64,000 bases of DNA, taken from contig NZ_DS022276.1 in the NCBI RefSeq assembly GCF_000153725.1, positions 2,105,442 through 2,169,441 on the forward strand, in the 5' to 3' direction. The translations under genes were made by a program, and so were the position numbers. Below the pieces are notes generated by a model. The model was not told the origin of the DNA and made no database searches. It saw only the letters and a list, made by a program, of their open reading frames with translations. Of this stretch, positions 26,726 to 37,114 are shown one piece after another. The stretch is from Salipiger bermudensis HTCC2601. Its GTDB lineage: Bacteria; Pseudomonadota; Alphaproteobacteria; Rhodobacterales; Rhodobacteraceae. Numbering within the stretch: the stretch's first letter is position 1; each line of letters opens with the position of its first letter.

Positions 26726-26891
26726 CTGAAATATTCCCAACTTTGTCCCGAAGGATACAATCCGGACTGTTGCGCGGTGCTAGGCTTTTTGCAACCGCAG
26801 TGTGTTTCGCGCGGCCAATTTCGCGCCAATGAATTCAATACGATAAAGGAGTGTTTCACATGGTTTCGAAAAGGATGCTGCTGTCTTTGCC

Positions 26892-26900
26892 GGTCGCATT
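26892..26900 (+). repeat. Left copy of the 9-bp target site duplication
   Basis: GGTCGCATT directly abuts the left IS end and is repeated exactly at 27948-27956. Nine base pairs is the duplication length of the IS903 group. Confidence 0.93.
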
Positions 26901-27947
26901 GGCGTTGTTGCGCAAATCTAGGGGATTCATCTCGTGAATCCAGCATGCTAGCCGGGCAGCATGAGCAGACCTCCGAAGCCGACCTACAAGACCACCAACT
27001 GGCGCAGCTACAATCAGGCGCTGAGGCGGCGCGGATCGCTGACCGTCTGGTTCGATCCCTTGATGCAATGGAAAGCGGCGCCGTCCGGGCGGCGCGGTCG
27101 CCAGCAAACCTATAGCGACGCCGCAATCCAGGCCTGTCTCACCCTCAAGGTCCTCCTCGGGCTGCCGCTCCGCCAGACGACGGGGTTCGTGGCGAGCCTG
27201 CTGGAACTGTCCGGGCTGGGGTGGTCCGTTCCTGACTTCAGCACGCTGTCACGTCGTCAGAAGACCTTGGACGTCAGCATCCCGTATCGCGGCTCCAAGG
27301 GGGCGCTTCACCTGCTAGTAGACAGCACCGGCATCAAGGTGGAGGGCGAAGGCGAGTGGCACACGCGCAAGCATGGCGGCTCGAAACGGCGTGTGTGGCG
27401 CAAGATCCACCTCGGGATCGACGAGCAAACATTGGAGATCCGGGCCATCGAGGTCACGTCCAGCAATGTCGGCGATGCGCCGATGCTGCCAGATCTGCTC
27501 GCCCAGATTCCGGCGGAGGAGGAGATCGCCACGGTGACGGCCGACGGCGCCTACGACACGCGCGCCTGCCACGATGCCATCGCCGCCCGTGACGCGGCAG
27601 CGGTCATTCCGCCGAGGCGGACCGCGAGGCCATGGGAGCCGGACACTGCCGGAGCCCGGGCGCGCAACGAAATCCTGCGGGCGTCAAAGCACCTGGGCAG
27701 GGCGCTCTGGCGGAATTGGAGCGGGTACCACCGCCGCAGCCGGGTCGAAACGAAAATGAACTGCGTGAAGCAGCTCGGCCAGCGGCTGATGTCACGGGAC
27801 TTCGACCGCCAAGTGGCAGAGGTCCAGATCCGCGCGGCGGTCATGAACCGCTTCACGGCTCTCGGCATCCCGATGACCGTGGCCGCAGGATAGGTGTGTC
27901 TGGGGAAAGGGGGACTGCGGTCACCAGCTGATTTGTCCAACAACGCC
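26901..27947 (+). mobile_element. IS5-family insertion sequence, IS903 group (1047 bp)
   Basis: The ends are inverted repeats: GGCGTTGTTGCGCAAATC at 26901-26918 and the complement of GGCGTTGTTGGACAAATC at 27930-27947, 16 of 18 identical and very close to the IS903 terminal repeat. Perfect 9-bp duplications flank it. It carries one full-length transposase gene in the same orientation as the sulfatase it interrupts. Length and single reading frame fit the group. With intact ends and gene it may still be mobile. Confidence 0.95.
26961..27893 (+). CDS. IS5-family (IS903 group) DDE transposase
   Basis: A 310-residue transposase. It begins with a basic DNA-binding stretch ([20 protein letters not shown]) and the group motif [11 protein letters not shown]. 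The catalytic triad is visible as Asp121 ([11 protein letters not shown]), Asp195 ([11 protein letters not shown]) and Glu263 ([18 protein letters not shown], the Y-x2-R-x3-E-x6-K-like signature region). The gene fills the element, starting 60 bp from the left end. No frameshift or internal stop. Confidence 0.96.
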   Translation: MSRPPKPTYKTTNWRSYNQALRRRGSLTVWFDPLMQWKAAPSGRRGRQQTYSDAAIQACLTLKVLLGLPLRQTTGFVASLLELSGLGWSVPDFSTLSRRQKTLDVSIPYRGSKGALHLLVDSTGIKVEGEGEWHTRKHGGSKRRVWRKIHLGIDEQTLEIRAIEVTSSNVGDAPMLPDLLAQIPAEEEIATVTADGAYDTRACHDAIAARDAAAVIPPRRTARPWEPDTAGARARNEILRASKHLGRALWRNWSGYHRRSRVETKMNCVKQLGQRLMSRDFDRQVAEVQIRAAVMNRFTALGIPMTVAAG

Positions 27948-27956
27948 GGTCGCATT
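27948..27956 (+). repeat. Right copy of the 9-bp target site duplication
   Basis: GGTCGCATT directly follows the right IS end, identical to 26892-26900. Confidence 0.93.
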
Positions 27957-29757
27957 GTCGCTGTCCTGTTCAGCGGTTTTCGCGCAGGAGACTCAGCCGA
28001 ATATTCTGGTGATCTGGGGGGACGATATCGGTTGGACGAACCTGTCTTCCTACGGCATGGGCACGATGGGCTACACCACCCCGAATATCGACCGGATCGC
28101 CAATGAGGGCATCCGCTTCACCGACCACTATGCCCAGCCAAGCTGCACCGCCGGCCGGGCCGCCTTCATCACCGGCCAGTACCCGATTCGCTCGGGCATG
28201 ACGACGGTCGGCCAGCCCGGCTCGGCGCTCGGGCTGCAGGACGGATCGCCGACCCTGGCCGAAGAACTCAAGCAGGTCGGCTACCGGACCGGCCAGTTCG
28301 GCAAGAACCACCTCGGCGACCGCAACGAGCACCTGCCCACGGTGCACGGCTTCGACGAGTTCTTCGGCAACCTCTACCACCTGAACACGCAGGAAGAGGC
28401 CGAGCAGCGCGATTATCAGAACTTCGGCGAGAAGTTCTCGGGGTCTCTGGAGGCCTATGAGGAGCGGTTCGGCACCCGGGGCGTGCTGCATACCTTTGCC
28501 ACAGAGACCGAGGACACCACCGAGATGCCGCGCTTCGGCGTGGTCGGCAAGCAGACCATCGAGGACACCGGGCCGCTCACGCAGGAGCGCATGAAGAATT
28601 TCGACATGGCCGAGGTGATCCCCAAGGCGATCGACTTCATGTCGTCGGCCAACGAGGCGGGCGAGCCTTTCTTCGTCTGGCTCAACACCAGCCGGATGCA
28701 CCTTTATACGCGCCTCGACGAGGAATGGCGCTATGCGGCGGAGCAATACACCTCCGAGGCCGATCTCTACGGCTCGGGGATGCTGCAGCACGACCACGAT
28801 ATCGGCTACGTGCTCGACTGGCTCGACGAGCAGGGGCTGAGTGACAACACCATCGTCTGGTACTCGACCGACAACGGCCCGGAGCACAATTCGTGGCCGC
28901 ATGGGGGCACCTCGCCGTTCCGGGGCGAGAAGATGACCACCTACGAGGGGGGCGTCCGGGTTCCCTCGATGATCCGCTGGCCCGGTCAGTTCGAGCCGAG
29001 ATCGGTGATGAACGGCATCCAGGGCCACCAGGACATGTTCACGTCGCTGGCCGCCGCCGCCGGGATCGAGGACGTGGCCGCCGAGGTCATGGAGGAGAAG
29101 CAGCAGTATATCGATGGTGTGAACAACCTGCCGTACTGGACCGGCGAGGAAGACGCGTCCCGCCGCGATCACATCTTCCACTACTACGAGAGCAAGCTCA
29201 CCGCCGTGCGCATGGGCCCGTGGAAGTTCCACTTCGCCACCAAGGAAGATTATTACGACAGCCTCTATGCGCGCACCGCGCCGCTGGTCTTCAACATCCG
29301 CATGGACCCGTTCGAGAGCTACTCGAGCACCGATGCCTATGGTCACCTGATGCAGAAGGTGTCGTGGCTGATGCAGCCGGTGAACGTGCTGATGCAGCAG
29401 CACCTGCAGACGCTGGCGGACTACCCTCCTGTGCAGGGCGGCGCCTCCTTCGACATGTCCAACGTGGCCGAGGACTTCATCAGCAAGTCGATGCAGTAAG
29501 GCCTGCGGGTGCGTCGTGCGGCCTGTCGGCGCCCGCACGGCGGCATCCTTGCCCGTCAGATTTCACGACACCAGGAGTCGCGCCACGGGCGCGGCTCCTT
29601 GCTGTGTGCCATGCGGTGCGGACCCGTGACCCGCTCGGGACAGCCTGACGACACGTATCCTGGTTCTGGGACATCTTCGGGACCTGCGGGCGATGAAGGT
29701 CGGCTGGGCGGATGGAGCTGTCGTGCTTTGCAGGTCCTTCAGGGCCGACGAGCCTTG

Positions 29758-30369
29758 TCAGCGACCGACCGACTTCGTCATCTGCGTGGCGGAGGAAAAA
29801 CCGAAGATCGGGTTCAACGGACCAAGCGACAGGACAGACTGCGGCGCAAAGCCCTCACGCTCATAGAGCGCGCGGGCACGCGAATTGGTATCTATGACGT
29901 CCAGCCTGATACTCTTCAGCCCCATGGAGGCCGCGTGCCTTTCCACGGCATGGAGAAGCGCTGTTCCGACGCCCCGGCCTCTGGCCTCCGGCTCGACGAA
30001 TATTCCGTCCATCAGCAGTGACCCGTCGCTGCAGTCTCGCTCCAGCATGTGCAGCAAGAGACCGCGCCACGCGGCACCGATCCATCCGTAGGTGCGCGCA
30101 AGATCGCCAAGACCGCCACCGACGAGCGCCCCATTCGGCGTCTTGAAGCCGGCCATCCCGAGAAACTGCCCTTCGTTCGAGACGGCAGAAATGGCGTGGG
30201 TCGGGTCCAGTGTGCCTTCGATGAAGGACACGGCCTTGCCTTTCGGTCCAAGCGGATACCGGAGCTTGCGCGAAAAGGCGCGCCAGTATCCACGGGCAGC
30301 CTGCAGTCGATGTTCTGCCCGGAAGCCGTCTTCGATGAGAAATGTCTCGCTTGAGTAGATTGTTTTCAC
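29758..30369 (-). CDS. GNAT family N-acetyltransferase
   Basis: A 203-residue GNAT protein. The acetyl-CoA motif A is VEPEARGRGVGTALLHAVE (R-x-x-G-x-G form) and the following IRLDVIDTNSRARALYEREG with FAPQ is the classical motif B. The N-terminal 90 residues carry an acceptor-binding part unlike the GNAT at 1187. I chose GTG 30369, which has GGAGAG upstream; a TTG at 30423 in the same frame has no ribosome binding site and would abut the divergent hydrolase. Acceptor unknown. Confidence 0.82.
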   Translation of the reverse strand: MKTIYSSETFLIEDGFRAEHRLQAARGYWRAFSRKLRYPLGPKGKAVSFIEGTLDPTHAISAVSNEGQFLGMAGFKTPNGALVGGGLGDLARTYGWIGAAWRGLLLHMLERDCSDGSLLMDGIFVEPEARGRGVGTALLHAVERHAASMGLKSIRLDVIDTNSRARALYEREGFAPQSVLSLGPLNPIFGFSSATQMTKSVGR

Positions 30370-30423
30370 GTTAAGATCTCTCCATAATTGAGTGGAGGTG
30401 GGTACGAAGACGTCTGATTTCAA

Positions 30424-31434
30424 ATGAATTTACGGGTTGTTCTGTTCGCTGGGAGTGTTCTGGCGTTGACGGCGGGTGCCTTGTTTTGGCGCATGACTGA
30501 TCATGATGTGGATCGCAGAGTGCGCGAGCCGTTCGATGTCACGGTCTCTGGCATCAAGATTTCGGGCACGATCTGGCTTCCGGACGAAGCGGTGATCGCA
30601 GCCGTTGCGATGGTTCACGGGGACGGCGCGCAAGATCGAACGATGGCGGGCGGCTATGCCCCGATGATCAACACTCTTCTGGATCACGGGATCGCTGTTG
30701 CCTCCTGGGACAAGCCCGGCGTCGGATTGTCGGAAGGGAACTGGTTGCGTCAGACGATGATGGATCGGGCCGTCGAAGCGCGCCGCGTTCTTCAGCTCCT
30801 GGACGAGCGTTTCGTGGACAAGGAAATCGGCGTGCTTGGGTTTTCGCAGGCCGGCTGGGTTCTGCCGTCACTGACACGTGCCGATGCCGACTTTCTGATC
30901 CTGATCGGCGCTGCGGTGTCCTGGCAGGATCAGGGAGATTACTTCACCCGGGTCCGGTTGCGCCGCGCGGGCCTTGACGCGCAGGAGATCGAGACCGCCC
31001 TTGCCGAGCAGGCCAGCGACGACGACAGAGTGTTTGGCAAAGATGCAACGGTCGCTGATGCACCGCCGGGCATGTCGCCTGATCGTTGGCGGTTCATCCG
31101 CCAGAACCGGGGCGCCGATGCGCGGCAGGCCTTGTCTGTGCTGGATCTTCCTGTCCTTGCGCTCTGGGGATCAGAGGACCTCAACGTCGACCCGCAACGA
31201 AACGCGGCCGCGTTCCAGGACATGCTCGGCTCGCGAGATGCACCGACCCGCATCCGGATCGTGCCGGATGCGACGCATGGGCTTCTGAAGGCGCGTGCTT
31301 ACAACTGGCAGCTTTCTGAAGACTGGTCGCCCTATGCGATCGGGAGGTTCCTTGTGGAGGGGCGCCATGCCTTCGCGCCTGGCGCACTGGATCAGATTTC
31401 AGACTGGATCGGAGAAAGGGCGGGGATGCAGTAG
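30424..31434 (+). CDS. Membrane-anchored alpha/beta hydrolase
   Basis: A 336-residue alpha/beta hydrolase with an N-terminal signal or anchor (LRVVLFAGSVLALTAGALFW). The core has VAMVHGDGAQDRTMAGGYA (oxyanion region), SWDKPGVGLSEGNW, the nucleophile elbow LGFSQAGWVLPSL (G-x-S-x-G), acid in LALWGSEDLNVDPQRN and His in VPDATHGLLK. It resembles exported peptidase-like or acyl hydrolases of the S9/DLH clan; substrate unknown. No Shine-Dalgarno is evident before the ATG. The divergent GNAT starts 54 bp away. Base use here is somewhat less GC-skewed than in neighbouring genes. Confidence 0.82.
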   Translation: MNLRVVLFAGSVLALTAGALFWRMTDHDVDRRVREPFDVTVSGIKISGTIWLPDEAVIAAVAMVHGDGAQDRTMAGGYAPMINTLLDHGIAVASWDKPGVGLSEGNWLRQTMMDRAVEARRVLQLLDERFVDKEIGVLGFSQAGWVLPSLTRADADFLILIGAAVSWQDQGDYFTRVRLRRAGLDAQEIETALAEQASDDDRVFGKDATVADAPPGMSPDRWRFIRQNRGADARQALSVLDLPVLALWGSEDLNVDPQRNAAAFQDMLGSRDAPTRIRIVPDATHGLLKARAYNWQLSEDWSPYAIGRFLVEGRHAFAPGALDQISDWIGERAGMQ

Positions 31435-31727
31435 CAGAGGTTCGTTCAGCGCGCCGCGCCCGCTTCACGCAGCCAACCGGGCGCCGATCCGATGCCGGGA
31501 CGACCGGTCGGAACCTCTCCCTTCGCAGCGTGTCAGGGGCGCGCGCTTGACGATGACAGCCCCGGGTCGGTGAAATCTCCGCATGTCATGGAACGATCAT
31601 CTCGCAATGCCGGAAAATTCTTGACCCAAGGGGCGTTGCGGCGAAAGATCAACCTGCAATTGTCGCAGTCCGGCAGGCCCAGAGGCGCGTGCGACCTCGG
31701 CCCCGGTCCCATCGGGAGATTTTCATC

Positions 31728-32129
31728 TTGGTCAAGCTCGCTCTTTCCGCCGCCGCCTATCTCATCGCCAATGCCGTCGGGCTACTGCTCGCCGCCGTGC
31801 TGCTTGCGGGATTCGAGATCGACCCGCTCTCCTTCGTCATCGTCGTGGTGGCCTTCTCGATCATTCAGGCGGTGCTCGGGCCGATGATCACCAAGATCTC
31901 GCTCAAGCAGCTGCCGCAGTTGATGGGCGGTGTGGCGCTTGTGACGGTCTCCATCGGGCTGCTGATCACCGACCTGCTGCTTGCCGGCATGTCGATCGGT
32001 GGCGTGGCCAACTGGCTGGCGGCGACGCTGCTGGTCTGGCTCGGAAGCCTGATCGCGACCATCCTGATCCCGGTCTACGTGTTCAAGCAGCTGGCCGAAG
32101 AGGCCAAGAGCAAGAAGAAGACGGCCTGA
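31728..32129 (+). CDS. Holin superfamily IV-like membrane protein
   Basis: A 133-residue protein with four membrane segments, resembling the phage holin superfamily IV / YvlD group: LALSAAAYLIANAVGLLLAA, FVIVVVAFSIIQAVLGPMIT, GGVALVTVSIGLLITDLLLA, LAATLLVWLGSLIATILIPV, then a Lys-rich end. Most bacterial members are chromosomal and not linked to lysis. The start is taken as TTG 31728 with GGGAGA 9 bp upstream; a GTG 39 bp earlier has no site. It is followed closely by a second small membrane protein and could form an operon with it. Confidence 0.72.
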   Translation: MVKLALSAAAYLIANAVGLLLAAVLLAGFEIDPLSFVIVVVAFSIIQAVLGPMITKISLKQLPQLMGGVALVTVSIGLLITDLLLAGMSIGGVANWLAATLLVWLGSLIATILIPVYVFKQLAEEAKSKKKTA

Positions 32130-32157
32130 GACAGGGCCCGGCAAGGGAGCGGGAGCG

Positions 32158-32619
32158 ATGGCGGAGCGCAGTCTCGGGCGGACCCTGTGGACCCTCGTCC
32201 TCGCGCTTCTGAACGCCACGCTGATTCTGCTGGCGCTATGCCTCTGGCTGGGCTGGAGCCTGTTCTCGACCGTCGAGCACATCACCGATGACGTGGCCGA
32301 GATCACCGGAACCATCCGCCCGTTGCGGGCCGAAATTCGCGACCTGACCAGCCAGATCGGCGAGACCCGCAGCAACCTTGCAGCCCTGCGCGAGGGCGGC
32401 GCGGATCTGCAGCTGTGCTCGGCGCTCGAGACGCAACTGGCCAGCGCGGAGGCCCGAGTCGCCGAGCTGACCGATACGCTGAAGGGCATCGAGGACGACC
32501 TCTATCCGGCCATCGAGCAGGCGGCGGGCACCGCCTTCGGCAATCTCGGCAGCGCCTTCGCGACGACCTTGCTCGAGGCGGTCGGGCTCGGCCCCGACAG
32601 CGCGCTGGTGACCGAGTAG
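32158..32619 (+). CDS. Membrane protein with coiled-coil domain, function unknown
   Basis: A 153-residue protein with one N-terminal membrane segment (LVLALLNATLILLALCLWLG) followed by a long helical, probably coiled-coil region (ITDDVAEITGTIRPLRAEIR, LETQLASAEARVAELTDTLK) and an Ala/Gly-rich end. One Cys (LQLCSAL) lies in the middle. GGGAGCGGGAGCG precedes the ATG. I do not recognise a family. It follows the holin-like gene by 28 bp and lies upstream of the N-ATPase operon, from which it is separated by 368 bp. Confidence 0.68.
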   Translation: MAERSLGRTLWTLVLALLNATLILLALCLWLGWSLFSTVEHITDDVAEITGTIRPLRAEIRDLTSQIGETRSNLAALREGGADLQLCSALETQLASAEARVAELTDTLKGIEDDLYPAIEQAAGTAFGNLGSAFATTLLEAVGLGPDSALVTE

Positions 32620-34875
<2,256 letters not shown>

Positions 34876-34879
<4 letters not shown>

Positions 34880-35154
34880 CCCGGCAGGAGAAAGACGCCG
34901 TCGAACACGCCGCGCGCAAGGCCGCAAATCTGGAGCGGATGAAGCAGAGCGATCCCGAGCCCTCGCTCGGCTCGCGGCTCGGCCAGATCGGCATTCTCGG
35001 CTGGGCGGTGCTGGTGCCGATGCTGCTGGGCGTGGTGCTGGGCCGGTTTCTCGACCGGGTCGCCGACACCGGCATCATGTTCACCGCCGCCGGGATCTTC
35101 CTCGGTGCCGCCATCGGCATGCACGCGGTCTGGAGATGGATGCACAGGCAATGA
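34876..35154 (+). CDS. atpQ: N-ATPase accessory protein AtpQ (AtpI/AtpZ-like)
   Basis: A 92-residue membrane protein with a charged N-terminus and two membrane segments (ILGWAVLVPMLLGVVLGRFL; IMFTAAGIFLGAAIGMHAVW). It belongs to the AtpI/AtpZ-like family and holds the Q position in N-ATPase operons. AtpI-type proteins help assemble the c ring and/or handle Mg2+; for AtpQ this is inference. Both ends overlap neighbours as ATGA. Confidence 0.88.
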
Positions 35155-35423
35155 CACCGGATCTCGCATATGCCGCCCTTGGCCTCGTCTCGGGCTTCCT
35201 CGTCGGGCTGGCGCATTTCGCCAGCCTGCGCCGGCTCACAGCGCTCTATCTCGAGGGGCGCGCGCCGAAGAAAGCCGTGGTGCTGCAACTTCTGCGACTC
35301 GCGCTCGTGGCGCTGGTGCTCTTCGGGCTGGTGCAACTCGGCGCGTTGCCGCTGCTTGCGGGCGCGCTGGGGCTGGTGTTGGGCCGCGAGGTGGTGGTCC
35401 GCCGCGCCCGGAGGGAGAGCTGA
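35151..35423 (+). CDS. atpR: N-ATPase accessory protein AtpR
   Basis: A 90-residue protein with three predicted membrane segments (LAYAALGLVSGFLVGLAHFA; LRLALVALVLFGLVQLGAL; LLAGALGLVLG). Family marks are HFASLRRLTALYL, the Arg in QLLRLAL at the start of segment two and GREVVVRRARR at the end. AtpR is found only in N-ATPase operons and was proposed to pair its membrane Arg with the c-subunit carboxylates during assembly. It overlaps atpQ as ATGA and atpB as TGATG. Confidence 0.9.
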   Translation: MTPDLAYAALGLVSGFLVGLAHFASLRRLTALYLEGRAPKKAVVLQLLRLALVALVLFGLVQLGALPLLAGALGLVLGREVVVRRARRES

Positions 35424-36115
35424 TGCAAAGCCCGCTCGAACATGTTGTCCTGTTCCATGTCGGGCCGGTGCCGATCTCCGAGCCGGTGGTCGTCACCTGG
35501 CTGATCATGGCGGGGCTGGGCCTTTTCGCCTTCCTGTCCGCCCGCAAGCTCGCCATCCTGCCCAGCAGGACACAGACCGTGCTCGAGCTCTTCGTCACCG
35601 TGCTCGACGACCAGATACGCGAGACGATGCGCCGCGATCCAGCGCCGTTCCGGCCGCTGATCGGCACGCTGCTGCTCTTTGTACTGTTCGCCAACTGGAT
35701 GTCGCTGATCCCCGGCATCGAGCCGCCCACCGCCCATATCGAGACCGACGCGGCGCTGGCGCTCTGGGTTTTCGTGGCGACCATCGCCTTCGGCATCTCC
35801 GGGCGCGGGCTCAGGGGCTATCTCGACACCTTCGTGGAGCCCAGCTGGGTGATGATGCCGCTTAACCTCATCGAGCAGATCACGCGCACCTTCTCGCTCA
35901 TCATCCGCCTGTTCGGCAACGTCATGTCGGGCGTCTTCGTCGTCGGCATCGTGCTGTCTCTGGCCGGGCTCTTCGTGCCCATCCCGCTGATGGCGCTCGA
36001 GCTGCTGACCGGCGCCGTGCAGGCCTACATCTTCGCGATCCTCGCAACCGTCTTCATCGGCGCCGCCGCTGGAGAGAGCGAGGAGATCCCTCTCACCGCC
36101 AAGGAGTCTGAGTGA
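35423..36115 (+). CDS. atpB: N-ATPase subunit a (Fo)
   Basis: A 230-residue subunit a, the static half of the ion channel. The key Arg is in FSLIIRLFGNVMSGVFVVG (R-L-F-G-N), contacting the c ring. FANWMSLIPGIEPPTAHIET is the conserved membrane-entry motif and ELLTGAVQAYIFAILATVFI the last helix. The N-terminus is shorter than in the E. coli subunit, as usual for N-ATPases. The ATG overlaps the atpR stop by 1 bp. Confidence 0.95.
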   Translation: MQSPLEHVVLFHVGPVPISEPVVVTWLIMAGLGLFAFLSARKLAILPSRTQTVLELFVTVLDDQIRETMRRDPAPFRPLIGTLLLFVLFANWMSLIPGIEPPTAHIETDAALALWVFVATIAFGISGRGLRGYLDTFVEPSWVMMPLNLIEQITRTFSLIIRLFGNVMSGVFVVGIVLSLAGLFVPIPLMALELLTGAVQAYIFAILATVFIGAAAGESEEIPLTAKESE

Positions 36116-36366
36116 CCATGGAAGGCAATCTTGTTGAAATCGTCTCGGTGCTGTCCGCCGCCATCGCAGTGAGCTTCGGCGCCATCGGCCCGGCGCTGGG
36201 CGAGGGCCGTGCCGTTGCCGCCGCGATGGACGCCATCGCGCGCCAGCCCGAAGCCGCCGGCACCCTCAGCCGCACCCTGTTCGTGGGCCTCGCCATGATC
36301 GAGACCATGGCCATCTACACCCTCGTCATCGCGCTGCTGGTGCTTTTCGCCAACCCTTTCGTCTGA
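36112..36366 (+). CDS. atpE: N-ATPase subunit c (Fo rotor ring)
   Basis: An 84-residue c subunit with two membrane helices. The first helix contains AIGPALGEGRAV with Glu31 where H+-type rings have a small residue and Ilyobacter has Gln; the second contains MIETMAIY with Glu64, Thr65 and Tyr69. E31 plus E64-T65-x3-Y69 is a complete Na+ ligand set of the two-carboxylate kind. The polar loop is ARQPEA. I chose GTG 36112, which overlaps the atpB stop and has GGAG 5 bp upstream; ATG 36118 (82 residues) is the alternative. Confidence 0.95.
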   Translation: MTMEGNLVEIVSVLSAAIAVSFGAIGPALGEGRAVAAAMDAIARQPEAAGTLSRTLFVGLAMIETMAIYTLVIALLVLFANPFV

Positions 36367-36379
36367 TCGGCATATCGCC

Positions 36380-37114
36380 ATGACCATCGACTGGTGGACA
36401 CTCGGTCTCCAGACCGTCAACGCGGCTATCCTGATCTGGCTGCTCGCCCGGTTCCTGTTCCGCCCGGTGTCCGAAATCATCGCCAAGCGGCAGGCGCTCG
36501 CCCATGCGGATCTCGACGCGGCGGAGGCCGCGAAGCAGGCCGCCGAGGCCGAGCGCGAGGCGGCGGTTGCCGCGCGGGCGGAGATCTCGGCCCGCCGCGC
36601 TGCCCTGCTCGACGCCGCGCAGGCGGATGCCGAGCGCGAGAAGGCGCGCCTCAAGGAGCAGGCGCAGGCCGAGATCGCCGAGGACCGCCGCCGCGCCGAG
36701 GCGGCGCAGGCGCGGGCCGAGGCCGACCGCCGCAAGGAGCTTGACGAACAGGCTGGCTACCTCGCCGCCGACATCGCCGAGCGGCTGCTGCGCCGGCTGC
36801 CCGATGCCGCGCGAACCGTGGGCTTCATCGACGGTCTGGTGGTGGCTGTGTCCGAGCTGCCTGCCGCGGTGCGCGATCGTCTGGGCAGCGACGGCCCGGT
36901 GCCGGTGCGCGCCGCGCGCATGCTGCTGCCCGAGGAGCGCGCCACGCTCGAGGCCCGCCTCGCCGAGGCGCTGGGCCGCACGCTTACGCTCGAGATCCGC
37001 GAGGATCCGGAGCTCATCGCAGGGCTCGAGCTCGACGCCACCAACGCCATCGTGCGCAACCATTTCCGGGCCGACCTGTCCCGGATCACAGCGGAGCTGA
37101 CACGTCATGACTGA
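36380..37114 (+). CDS. atpF: N-ATPase subunit b with delta-like C-terminus
   Basis: A 244-residue peripheral-stalk subunit, much longer than the usual 155-185 residues. One membrane helix ([20 protein letters not shown]) is followed by a long Ala/Glu/Arg coiled coil to about residue 140. The end, about residues 174-244, reads like the C-terminus of subunit delta: [20 protein letters not shown], then [20 protein letters not shown] and [12 protein letters not shown]. There is no atpH in the operon, so this protein probably supplies the delta contact with F1. The stop overlaps atpA by 8 bp. Confidence 0.92.
   Translation: MTIDWWTLGLQTVNAAILIWLLARFLFRPVSEIIAKRQALAHADLDAAEAAKQAAEAEREAAVAARAEISARRAALLDAAQADAEREKARLKEQAQAEIAEDRRRAEAAQARAEADRRKELDEQAGYLAADIAERLLRRLPDAARTVGFIDGLVVAVSELPAAVRDRLGSDGPVPVRAARMLLPEERATLEARLAEALGRTLTLEIREDPELIAGLELDATNAIVRNHFRADLSRITAELTRHD

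Larger units (their letters stand above)
26860..29499 (+). pseudogene. Secreted sulfatase, signal peptide split by an IS903-type insertion
   Basis: The 5' part (26860-26900, AAGGAG 9 bp upstream) encodes MVSKRMLLSLPVA, then reads into the IS and stops at 26935-26937. The rest resumes at 27957. Removing 1056 bp (IS plus one target copy) restores the frame and gives a 527-residue sulfatase with the signal ending [12 protein letters not shown]. The catalytic part is intact: metal site VIWGDDIGW, formylglycine motif CTAGR (a C-x-A-x-R variant) in [14 protein letters not shown], and STDNGPEHN. The substrate ester is unknown. A TTG at 27955 could restart translation without the export signal, so the product would at best be cytoplasmic; I treat the gene as inactive. 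Confidence 0.9.

Noticed and set aside
27955-29499. Sulfatase as an intact gene starting at TTG 27955
   Set aside because: The upstream half of the signal peptide with a good ribosome binding site lies on the other side of the IS and joins in frame once one target copy is removed, so the TTG is an accident of the insertion point.
31728-32129. Phage lysis holin
   Set aside because: No endolysin or phage structural gene is near; the holin superfamily IV fold is common in ordinary bacterial chromosomes.
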